Below are positions 35,690-46,139 of a stretch of 64,000 bases of DNA, piece after piece. Positions within the stretch are counted from its first letter, which is position 1. Each line of letters begins with the position of its first letter. Made by a program: the position numbers and the translations under genes. The stretch covers positions 16,109,504 to 16,173,503 of the forward strand of contig NC_088298.1 in assembly GCF_032854445.1 (NCBI RefSeq). The letters are read 5' to 3'. The notes below the pieces were generated by a model, which saw only the letters and a program-made list of their open reading frames with translations, did no database searches and was not told the origin of the DNA. Source of the stretch: Liolophura sinensis (taxonomy: Eukaryota > Mollusca > Polyplacophora > Chitonida > Chitonidae).

Positions 35690-36380
35690 CTAGACATTTG
35701 ACAAACACATGAACAGCATGGTTGCCTTCTATTTCACTGACTTTTTGATCGATGCTTTTGGGGTCACGGCAGGGGCATTCAGGTTACCTGACGTGTCACG
35801 GAATTTGAGTTTTTGGTGTTGTGAAGCAACTGATTACTTTAAACCCGTCCATTTTCTGACAATAATGCCTCTTGTCATCCGTTCGTACAACAAGATGACC
35901 TTGCCTCGAACCCGATCAAGGCCTACTTAGTCCATTTCTGAGGCCAGGAACCGCGTATTATTTTTAGCTGATGAATTCATCAATTGTAATTAATTGCATT
36001 ATGGTAGACAATTCCATACCGTTCCTGACCCTAATAGGTGAGTTTTCCAATCGAAGAAATCTCACCCCAACGCCTCAATGCAATTCATTTACACATTGAC
36101 CGGAATGGTGTTTGACCCATTCTAGATGATATTCCACTTGTTTGATAAGGGACATGGTTGACTGGTAGCGTCCAACAGAACGGCATCAGCTTTCCCAACC
36201 TGCAAGGAAGTCTTGATTAGAACACAGACCCTCACGGGCATAGCGTTCGTGGCCTTAAGGTTGCACATGCGCAGTTCGGGCAATTGAGGCCGAAAAAAGA
36301 TTTGCCTCCGAACTCTTGATTGAAGAAGCACTGCTTTGGTCATATTGACACGCAGGCATTTTAGGTTGTTGATACAAGAT
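35690..36380 (+). repeat. Module F, copy 1
   Basis: It matches 44400-45000 in order: catggttgccttctatttca, gagtttttggtg, ttagctgatgaattcatca, taattaattgcatt, caacgc(ctcaatg)caattca and tggaatatcat on the reverse strand. Part of it (agtccatttctgaggccagg, acgcctcaatgcaattcatt) also matches 18665-18780 in unit 1. No conserved frame. Confidence 0.72.
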
Positions 36381-36695
36381 AAATGTTTTCACTGTTATTT
36401 TGTTTCATGTTAAATATAACAGGATTTTGTCTGTTTTGGATAAAACTGAAATTTGAACACTTAAGCCCAATGTTACTACACAAGCCATGGAGGTTACCAA
36501 GGTAGCAAAATGCTATGTCTTGACTTAAAACAACCACAGTTCAAAATATGGTGGTCGCGCTAGGCTAATTTTTTACCCTACATTTATTCTTTCTTTGACA
36601 TTTAAGACAGAAAAGACACGATCACATATCCAGTCAGATTGAGCAACTCACTAAATTTATGTGAACGTTGAAAGAGCGCCACATTTTAAACGGAG
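36381..36695. other. No gene recognised
   Basis: Short spacer between module F and a SINE. Nothing visible. Confidence 0.55.
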
Positions 36696-36940
36696 GGGCC
36701 TCCGTGGCCTAGTGGTTAGGGTGCTATTGTAGCATAATCATGCGAGATCCTCTCACCAATGTGATCGCAGTGAGTCAGAGCTGTTCAAGTTTAGGCTGGC
36801 TTCCCCTCCGACCATACGAAAGAATGTTCACCAGCATCCTTGGGTTCCCTCCGGGCTCTGCCAACCATAATGCTGGTTGCCGTCGTATAAGCGAAACATT
36901 CTGGAGTACTTAGTAACAGACTAATCAAATAATAATTAAA
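36696..36940 (+). mobile_element. SINE-A, full length but diverged
   Basis: ggggcctccgtggcctagtg at the start, core remnants (ccttgggttccctccgggct) and accataatgctggttgccgt lead to a tail of aatcaaataataatt. The B-box region is disturbed by an insertion (gagtcagagctgttcaag). No convincing flanking repeat. Confidence 0.87.
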
Positions 36941-39175
36941 TTTAAAGGAAATTATGCAATCGTCCTTAAGATACAGTAAGTCTACATTTAAGCATAACCC
37001 AGACAGCAGACATAACTGTAATGAAGGCACGAAAACTATTCATCCTCTAGTCCCAGTTTCTCAAGGAAAGCATCCCCTCTTGCCCCAGTAAATTCCTTCC
37101 AGCAAGTGTATATATATTTAATACATGATTAGTTATGGGGAAGTTTGCCCGTATATCATGCATCGGCCAAGAGATTGGAGAAACATAAAACAATAATATT
37201 GTCAACTATTATACAGTAGGCCATCCGTACAGTGTTCCAAAAACAGACAGGTCTGTTGTGAAAAGGTACTGCCATCGACTTCATTTCACATTTCAGTGCG
37301 CTCAGATTTGCCCTGTCTTTTTCCTCAAAGTACATGTGTCATCTTCAACAAGTCTTACCGACAGGGAGAATGTGAGGTAACCAAAAAATACCACAGTTAT
37401 TTGATACATCGTCTGAAAGAAAATTATCCTAGTATGTGTTGGTTTGTAGGCAAAAGAAACAATACTGATGCACATCAGATCAGATAACATAAAAAATCAA
37501 AAACACATTTACAAACATTTTTATTTGACAATGATTGCTTTACAAATATCGAGTTCGCCAAAATCCCATTTCAAAGAAGTATTTAAAAATCAATAAAACT
37601 GACCAATCAAAAAAATAAGTGAAAGAAATATTGAAATAAACAAAACGATTTACTTCACAGACAACTTCCTTTTTTCTCTGATGTTGTGCTCTTTTTTACC
37701 TCTTGATGGGTCTATTTTTCCTGTGATCTTAATGAACAAAAATAAATCACATCTTGTGATTTTCACCGGAATCAATATTCTAGAAGTTGCTTTTGCTTCG
37801 TCTTTCACCCCTGGCAAAGGAAAATATGTTTATTTTTAAATAATTTGTCTCACACGACGGGACATGGGTTTATAGGTGGAGTAATCGGACAGAGTAAGTA
37901 CATAATTTTACACTCCTTTTAGCAGACAAATTGATGGGACAGCTAAAAGCGAAAGCCAGAAATATAATTTGCACATCCGCTCTGGTTAGATTTCTCATTC
38001 GTTCCAAAAGCTAATGTTTTCTAAATTTGAAAATAAAACTATCAAGTGAACATAATCACCTAAAGTGTGTCTTGCCATAAGAAGGACGTTGTGTTTCAAA
38101 TCACAAACAGATCTCTATGATTATTCAAATGTAAAATACCATACAGATTAAAAAGGATTGAAAAAGGCACGTGATATAGGGCCTACCCTATAAAGAAAGC
38201 AATCATTCGTGTCAATGGTTTCGAAAACCAAAATTATTCCTGTGAAGCTTTCAGCACGGTTTAAACAAAGTGATCGAGATATTTGTTTTAATGACAAGAA
38301 CTCAGCGGAAGAGGGAAAGAATGGATTTGCCAACAGTTGTTGTCTCCTTATCAGCTACTATGTAGCTGTCTGTTCGTAAGCTTTGTACTGATCCTCAGAA
38401 GATTCTAGTCTTTGATATCCACTGGGGTTTTTGTATTGACACAATGCTTGCCTAAACATCAGTGAAATTGTCTTGAGATATACATAAAGGCTTCCAGAAT
38501 GAACGTTTAGAACGTATCGTTCCACGTGCGCATAACAAAATGAAAAACGCTTGCTGAAAGCCAATGTTTAAATCAATATCACGTGGACTTTTGAGGACTT
38601 TCATGATAAACTGTTTGTCTGAAGATCGGTTGATCGGGGTTTACAGCCTGAGTGATAAAACAGGTGACTGTTCACTAGACCGGAAGTGAACAGATAACAC
38701 AGATTATTAATATCTCCACTTGTTACTTGATATACATGTGCACCATTCCGAAAGCACAGAGATGTCAAGTGAGAAGGAATGGCCATCGACCCAAGTTCAC
38801 ACTTGACTGCACTCTGCTTTCCCATGCATCTTTAATTTCAAATTCGCCTTAAATACATGTACAATGAGGAATTGTGCTGACCAAACTTAAGGGAGTATTC
38901 TTTTTATTCAAAACAATTAGATTTAGTTTGGTGGATTTATTGATTATCGTCATTAGCAACAGAGAATACGCCGTATTCAAAAACAATATCCACATAAGTT
39001 CATAGAAGGAAACAGTACAGGGCCCGCATTTATCAAGCAACTTAAGGGGTAAGTCATAAATTGCAAGTCCTTAAAACGCCGAACTCAGATCAGTAAAGAA
39101 CAAATCGTGAGTACTACATCGTTTTAAGGTAGCGAATCAGTGTACAAACTTTAAACATTCTAGAGCAAAGCATTT

Positions 39176-39251
39176 TATTTGTACCTGTGTTTGTATTTGT
39201 ACCTGTGTTTGTATTTGTACCTGGGTTTGTAATTGTAACTGTGTTTGTGTT
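39176..39251 (+). repeat. 18-bp minisatellite, about 4 copies
   Basis: Four units close to atttgtacctgtgtttgt. The 18-base period keeps a frame open on the minus strand (a repeated TNTGTN peptide), which explains the open frame there. Confidence 0.93.
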
Positions 39252-40715
39252 TTTGACCGAAGTTTTTAAGATGTTTGATAAATATAGGCTTAGGTCCCGG
39301 CATACCCTTTGACTCCAGACTATAAGGTCAACAATTTCTCCAAAACTAATCAATCTCAAGGTGTAATATGACCAAAAAGGCTCAAATTTTGTAGCAGATC
39401 AATTTATTGTCACACCAGCAGACACATTTTTTAAGTACAAAATAAAACAAACAGACCGTACATGTGCGAGGTTCTGAGACGAAACTTATCTTGACGGATA
39501 CGTCATATCGGCCAACACATTCAAGTCATGTCAAAAAACACGACCTTGACGAGTACTTTTAATTTACAATGATTGATTTACAAGTACTGAGTTCGGTAAA
39601 CACCATTTCATAGAAATATGTGCAAACAAAAAAAAAAAAAAACAAAAAACACCCACCCCCCATAAATCAAGAAGGCAATATTAAAAATAAACAAATGATT
39701 TACTTCACGGACAACTCCCTTATATTTTTTCTCTGATGTTGCGTTTTTTTTTCATCTCAGCGTGATGGCACTAGTATTCATGTGATCATAATGAACAAAA
39801 ATAAATCACGTCTTCTTTGGTGATATGCATCAAAATCGATATTCTACGAGTTGCTTTCGCTTCGTCTTTTATCCCCAGGAAAGAAAAACATGTTTATCTT
39901 TTGAATAATGTAGGCGTGGACATTGTTGGTGAGTCTTCTACAATGTAACCTTGTTCATACTTGGCGTGAATCTACAGGGTCTCAAAGCTGTATCCCTCCG
40001 CACATTACCGAGTACAATCAACGTTTCTCAAGTTCTCAACCCCTCCCCCCCCCCAAAAAAAAACAGTTAAGATCAAATGTATCATTAACGCTTTTACTGG
40101 AAGGATAAAATTGGGTGCAATTTGAATAAAAGATATCATAAAATGTAAGCAGAAAAACTGATGCAAACGCTGAAAACGAAAAACAGAAAGGTAATTTGCA
40201 CATGCGCTCTAGTTAGATTCCTCAGTCGTTAATGCCCGAAATTTGAAAAAAAAAAATTCAATGAGGGTAATCACTTAAAGCATGAATTATCGATGAGTTT
40301 CAAATAACAAACCAATCTGTAAAAAAAAAAATGTAAAATACCAAATAGCTTGAAAAAGCTTAAAAGAGGAACGTAATATGGGGCATACCTAATACGGGAA
40401 GCAATCCCCCGTGTTTTTTATTATCAAAAAAAAAAAATAATAAGACAAACAAACAATGCAGTCAATTGTCAATCAATATATTCCTGAAACTTTTAACACA
40501 GTCGGAGTAAAAAAAAAAAATCCGGATATTTGCTTTGATGACAAGAACTCCACGGAAGAGGGGAAAAATGGATTTGTCATTACACTGACTGGGTTTTTTA
40601 AAAAGCGCTTGCTGTTTAAGAAATCTCCTTATCCATTACAATGTCATTATCTGCTCGTGAGCTTGGTATTAATCGTCAGAAGATTTTGATCTTTGATATG
40701 CATCTTTGATATCTT

Positions 40716-40924
40716 TTTTACGGATGCTAGTTTTATGGGAGACTCACACAGTGTTCGCATAAACATCAGTAAAACTGTTTTAAGAAAATTAAAGGCTTCC
40801 TAGAAAGAACGCTTAGAACGTATCGTTCCACACCCGCATTATAAAATCATAAAAACACTTGCAAAAAGCCATTCTTTAAATCAGTGTCACATAGGCTTTT
40901 ACGGATGCTAGTTTTATGGGAGAC
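40716..40924 (+). repeat. Local duplicate of a 28-29 base string
   Basis: The string ttttacggatgctagtttta plus tgggagact occurs at 40716-40744 and again at 40896-40924, inside one E subunit. The neighbouring subunits lack it, so it is a recent local copy. Confidence 0.88.
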
Positions 40925-41774
40925 TTTGACCTGTCATAGGCTGATCGGGGTTTGCAGTCTGAGTGATAAAACAGGTGACTGCTCACTAGACCGGAAGAGA
41001 CCAGAGAAACACACAACATTAATATTTTCACTTATTGCTTGGTAGGTCAATACATGTACACAATTTCGAAAACGTACAGATGTCAACTGAGAAAAGCTGA
41101 CGATCGACCCAAGTTCACATTTGACAGCCCTCTGCTTCCCCTTACATCTTTAATTTCGAATTCGCCTTAAATGCATGTGCATCGAGAATTTGTGGTGATA
41201 AAACCGTATTAAAGGAGTACTCTTTTTCATCGTAAGGATTAGATTCAATTTGATGGATTTATTGATTTTAGCAATATAGAATACACCGTATTCAAAAACA
41301 GTATCCACACCTGTTTATGGGCGAAAGAAATAGTACAGGTATGCGGCATGCCTTTTGACTCCAGCACAAGTTCAAGGATATAAGATCAATAGTGTCTTCA
41401 AAACTAATCGATCTCTAGGTAAAATATGACAAAAAAGGTGTAAGTTTTGTGGCAAGTCTATTTATTGCCACACAGCAGACACATTGTATAAACACAAAAA
41501 CAGACACCAAGTCGTACACTTGCAAGATGCTGAGATGAAAGTCGTTATGACAAATACATGATATTGGATAACACTGTCAGGTCATCTAAAAAAAAAACAC
41601 AACCTTTACAAATAATTTATTTTACAATGATTGATTTACAAGTATTCAGTTCGCCAAAACTCTACTTCAAAGAAATATCTGCAAGTTAAAAAACAACAAT
41701 CAATCAAGAAATCATTTAAGGAAAAATGAATAATATAGGAGTTGCTTTCATCACCGGGAGTCGAAAATATGTTT

Positions 41775-41888
41775 ATCTATTTATTTATTTATTTATTTAT
41801 TTATTTATTGATTTGATTGGTGTTTTACGAGGTACTCAAGAATATTTCACTTATACGACGGCAGTCAGCATTATGGTGGGAAGAAAAG
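41775..41888 (-). mobile_element. SINE-A, strongly 5'-truncated
   Basis: Only the 3' end is present: the gagtacctcgtaaaac motif, the first part of the core (accataatgctgactgccg on the minus strand) and a long tail of about eight AAAT units. It sits inside the third E subunit. Confidence 0.88.
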
Positions 41889-42296
41889 TAATTCAAATTA
41901 CAGACCAATCTTCAAGATTAAAATGTATAATACCAAATAAATATATAAAAAAGGACGTAATAAGGTGTACCCGTATTGGGGATATCCACTGTCTCTTTCG
42001 AAGCACAAAGACAGTCGTGTGTTTCAAAAACCACATTGTACAGCTGTGAAGCTTTAAACACAGTTGGGCTAATGGGCTTAATCAGCTTATTTGCTCAGCT
42101 GACAAGAAGTCATAGGAAGAGAAGAAAAATAATAATAAACACCAAAAAATAGTAATTCAGTAAAATTGTGTTGAAAAACATATTTTAAGGGTTCCTGGAT
42201 AGACTCTTCACAACTTATCGCTCAAGGCCCCAAAAATGAAAAAAAGCAAGAAGATATTTTTTAATACAAAAAGCCACTATGTGTTTAAAGGTATTC

Positions 42297-42487
42297 TGAT
42301 TGGTGGTTTACGCCGTACTCAAGGAAATCGGGCAGAGCTCGGAGGAAACACACGGCTATTGGCAGGTTGGTGGCCGCAGAGGAAGCCAGCCTGAGTTGGA
42401 CTTGAACTCACAGTGACCGCATTGGTGGGAGGCATCTGGATCATTGCGCCGCGTTGGCATGCTAAACCGCTCGGCCATAAAGGCCCT
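42297..42487 (-). mobile_element. SINE-A, internally deleted
   Basis: Head and B box (gagttcaagtcc on the minus strand) are present, but a large piece between the core and the tail motif is missing, so gcccgatttcc joins directly to ttgagtacggcg. The tail is short. An old copy. Confidence 0.86.
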
Positions 42488-42900
42488 CGCAGTAAATTAA
42501 ATGCTTATACTCTAAAACAAAACACAGAAATTTAACACTGTGGGTATCAACCGTCTTTTCGAAAAACAGATACAGATGACTGTTTAAAAATCAGCAGTAT
42601 TTTCCTGTGAGGCTTGTAACAAAGTTGGGCTAAGAAGGAAGAGAAGAAAAACTTGATTGAGCTGAAACAGCATGCGTTGTGCATTTTTTTCTGAACAGAT
42701 ATAATACAGTCATTTCTGTGTAAGTTGGATATGAATTCACAAGACTCGAACCCTTAATAAGCATAGAGGCCGTGTGATGAACACCAGCAAAAATGGTATT
42801 CAGATATATGTTTACAGGTTTCCTGGATAGAGTATTTAGAACTTGACGTTAAACGTAAACAAAATACAAGCAGGAAGACATTTACAAAAAGCTGTTGTTT

Positions 42901-43679
42901 GTTTTCTATCAGTATTAGATGTAGCTATATGATAGCTAATTGGATGAAAGACGGCGTATCTCAGTTACGCGCAAATCGGATTGGGTGAAAAAGACAGATT
43001 TTGCTTTGTGAGTAAAACCGCAATAGAGGCATACGTTTGTATTTGTTTTTGCAAGCACTTTACAATTTTTTTAGTAATTTTTCATGTTAGGGTGAAAGCT
43101 GGAAGAGTTGAATCTATGAGTCGAAACAGACATTCGCATACCAGCCGTCAAGACACAGGACTGACCGAAATAACGTCAGTCTTTAGCGAGTAACGTACAA
43201 AATCTCTCAAGCAATACCTCTAGAGGCCGTTGATGACAACGTCTTATAATACTTCAGTATAAGCCTCCTGGTTACTGATAATAAGCGTCTAGAAAAGATA
43301 TACATCTAACACAAAACATCGTATTTAACGCCCCATTGGTATAACAATGGTATCAATCTGATGTCCCTCTAAACGCCAAGCAGAATCAGAAGAGATAACA
43401 TCGTTAGGGAAGACTGTGACAAGACGTACTGAAACGAAAAACCAGACCAGTTCTTCTTTGATCGGGTTCTGTTAAGCGTCATGAAAAGAAAGTTCCAAAA
43501 TTACCGATTTTAACTGATGGTTTTTATCCGTGTGTGGGAAATCTCGCTAGGGATAAGGGTGAGAAATCAGCCAGGATAGATTTCTCAATGCGGTTAATTA
43601 TGGGAGCCATTTGGGTACACCGTCTATAGCTCACTAAATTATCGGGATTTAGATGCATGGAAAGATTTTCTGTGAGCTT
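42901..43679. other. No gene recognised
   Basis: Spacer between the E array and module C copy 2. A 70-codon frame at 42981-43193 has no recognisable domain. Confidence 0.5.
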
Positions 43680-44000
43680 TATACACAGTTTAATGTAATT
43701 AAAGATCTAGAGGATAGAGGGTAAAACCAGAACAGAGACGACAGTGCGATAGCTGGCAAATAGACACACGAATTACCGCCTCTTGTCAATTTGCCAATAA
43801 GACCAACTACATTTACTCGTGGCAGCTGTCATCTGAGAAGATTGAAAACTAAGAAATGTTGGAAGGTCTTTAGTTGGATAAGATACAGCCGTTCATTCTG
43901 AGGGGCAAGTTATTTGTACGGTTTGTAAGAAAACGTTTGAAGAATCGACGCTGTCAAAAGGCGAATCATGTGTAGCCCCTGTACAGATGTATAGCTAATA
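43680..44000 (+). repeat. Module C, copy 2
   Basis: Shares gaaaactaagaaatgttgga, gatacagccgttcattctg and acgctgtcaaaaggcgaatc with copies at 29640, 50090 and 60790. Upstream, ccagaacagagacgacagtg also resembles 51610 (ccagtgcagaaacaacagtg). Confidence 0.68.
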
Positions 44001-44085
44001 TTCTGTATATGCGGACGCATTGATAATGGCAACGAAAATCATGACTCCTTCTCTACGCACTTATTCTGATGGGATGGGAACCTTT

Positions 44086-44335
44086 GTTGGCTCATTTGCC
44101 TACAGTGTAGATACCCCGTCGATTCCCCTCTGATTATCGAAGTCACCAGGTCGAATCCTGCTCTCGGTAGCCTCACAGGTTCGGGTTGTTTTCCTAAGAT
44201 TTGATATGTACTTGTTGAAGTGCAAAGGGTTAGACCTACTCTGGGCACCCCGGCTTCATAAACCCATATACCTACCTGCCCTCATAAAAGTGACGGTTTT
44301 AAGTTGGACAAAAATGTGATATAAATAAATTAATC
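44086..44335 (+). mobile_element. SINE-C type tRNA-like element
   Basis: A head with a B-box-like ggtcgaatcctgctctcggt is followed by agcctcacaggttcgggt, tgtacttgttgaagtgcaaa and a final gttggacaaaaatgtgatat plus aaataaatt tail. This organisation fits a tRNA-derived SINE different from SINE-A. A related head lies at 50690. Confidence 0.6.
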
Positions 44336-44399
44336 ACACAAAGCCTACTTAAAAGAAATGTCCGAGGTGCAAATGACTCTACTACTTGATTGGTCATGG

Positions 44400-45000
44400 T
44401 CCAAAAGGTTTGACAACATGGTTGTCTTTTATTTCATCGACTTTTTGAAGAATGATTTGGATTTCCATTCAGGGCACCCGTGATGTAATTGAATTTACAA
44501 TTGAGTTTTTGGTGATATTAATCAACTAATGGCTGCAATTATCTCACAATAACGGCTGTTGTCCTCGTCCCGGACAGCTGGGTCACCTGAGCTTATCCTT
44601 GTCCCACGCCAGATTAGTCCATCCATGAGGACAAAATCACCGGGTATTATATTTAGCTGAGGAATTCATCAGTTATAATTAATTGCATTTTGCTTGACGA
44701 TTCCATGCCGACCTGACCCAAATATATGCATTTTTCAAGTCCCAGAGTCTTGCTCCAACGCATTAATTCAATTCACTTACGTATTTATTTGAATGATGTT
44801 TGATTCTTAATGATATTCCAGCTGTTTGGTTGGGGCCAATGTTTATGGACAGAACCAAGACGGCACGAATGTAGCTTCCCGCGACGTGCAGAGAAAGCCT
44901 TATTAAAACACGGACGATCTGAACGATTCAACATTGATTTGGCAAGACTTATGGGGTTCGTTTTCCAAAGCAACATCAAACTTTAGAAAACTTCTCTGTG
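44400..45000 (+). repeat. Module F, copy 2
   Basis: Partner of 35690-36380. Shared anchors include ggttgtcttttatttcatcg, tttagctgaggaattcatca, taattaattgcattttg and gatgatgtttgattctt/aatgatattccagctg. Minus-strand frames in the two copies end in a similar WNII peptide but differ by indels elsewhere. Confidence 0.72.
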
Positions 45001-45381
45001 CCAAATAAAACCATGTATGTCTGAAAATCTAGCTTTTAACATTTCTTTAGTTTAAAGACGATATAGGTTTTGGATTTTTTTGCTATAAATGTATACAGAG
45101 ATCAAGTTGTCAAAATGTTCATTTGCCCCTTTGTGTCAAAACTTCAGGTTTAGCTGTATAACAAACCTTCTGCTTGACAAACCGCGGTATATTCCATCGT
45201 TAGCAACTATTGAGCCAAAACACTAAACACGAAGCAGTAAGTTATTGTCCAAAATGTCGTGATGAGTCCGTCTTGGGACCCAGAAAACAGACAGCGGACA
45301 TTAACCTCGATTCCTTTTATTCGAACTGTTAGTGGTGCGCTGTTGCACTCGTTCGCCGTTTAAATAAGGTTTACTTAAGTA
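45001..45381. other. No gene recognised
   Basis: Spacer with no feature that I can support. Confidence 0.55.
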
Positions 45382-45432
45382 TTTCGTTGGAGTTTCACGC
45401 CATAAGCACGAATACTCCACTAATACGATGAT
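45382..45432 (-). mobile_element. Decayed SINE core fragment
   Basis: gagtttcacgccataagcac followed by gaatactccactaatacgat parallels the SINE-A tail-core junction (gttttacgccgtactcaaga). Head and tail are gone. Confidence 0.5.
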
Positions 45433-45439
45433 ACTTTAA

Positions 45440-45712
45440 AAATGACTGGCGTTCAACATGAAGGTGATAGTACAACGACTGGTTGACCAGTATCACTATA
45501 ATGGTTCGGGTGATGCAGCTTGCTTGCCTTCGGTAAAGCGTCTCAGTGAAGCAACACTAGATAAAAGAGCCGTGGAAATCCGTCCTGCAACAAAGAGGCA
45601 CATTACATACACCCTAAGGATTCCGTCGTCGTCATATGACCGAAAAATTGTTAAGTACGACGATAAACCCCAGGCACTCATTCACTTTAAATATGACAAT
45701 TTTTGTAAAACT
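45440..45712 (+). mobile_element. SINE-B type element
   Basis: Contains gactggttgaccagtatcac, a middle part with gaggcacattacatacaccc and the diagnostic end cgtcgtcatatgaccgaaaa, attgttaagtacgac and taaaccccaggcactcattc. The end matches the element at 34880 closely. The overlapping 93-codon frame is a by-product. Confidence 0.62.
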
Positions 45713-45837
45713 CACAGAAACTCTAGTCATCTGGCTTAGGCAAGTTTTATGGCTTTCCGCCAACAGACTGCAAAAATTATCCATCATCTTCTTATAACTC
45801 ACAGAGATTCACAAAGAAAAATCTTCTATGCTCTTCA

Positions 45838-46107
45838 GTTATTTTTTTTTTATTTATTTCATTGGCGTTTTACACCGTACTCAAGAATATTTCTCTTATA
45901 CGACGGCCAGCATCATGGTGGGTGGAAACCGGGCAGAGCCCGGGGGAAACCCATGACCATCAGCAGGTTGCCGCACACCTTCCCACGTACGGCCAGACAG
46001 GAAGCCAGCATGAGCTGGACTTGAACTCACAGCGACCGCATTGGTGAGAGACTCCTGGGTCATAACGCTGCGTTAGCGCGCTAAGCAACTGAGCCACCTA
46101 GGCCCCC
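45838..46107 (-). mobile_element. SINE-A, full length, with target-site duplication
   Basis: Minus-strand copy from ggggggcctaggtggctcag through A box, B box and core to gagtacggtgtaaaacgcca and an A-rich tail. The exact repeat ctatgctcttca flanks it at 45826-45837 and 46108-46119. One of the best-preserved copies. Confidence 0.95.
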
Positions 46108-46139
46108 CTATGCTCTTCAAACGGTAGTTAAGAGGTTGG

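Larger units (their letters stand above)
37130..42900 (+). repeat. Module E tandem array, unit 3 (about 2.05-kb period)
   Basis: The anchor gattgctttacaaatatcga (variants gattgatttacaa) occurs near 37535, 39570 and 41628, a spacing of about 2.05 kb. Each is followed by aacgaaaataaatcacg-like, gtgaagctttt-like, cttagaacgtatcgttccac-like and E-core sequence (38636, 40940). A shorter repeat of the gtgaagctttt part occurs at 42045 and 42612, split by a SINE. Frames are broken by homopolymer runs and indels. Confidence 0.8.

Noticed and set aside
39114-39359. Frame with a TNTGTN peptide repeat
   Set aside because: It comes from the 18-bp minisatellite; a period divisible by three leaves the frame open by chance.
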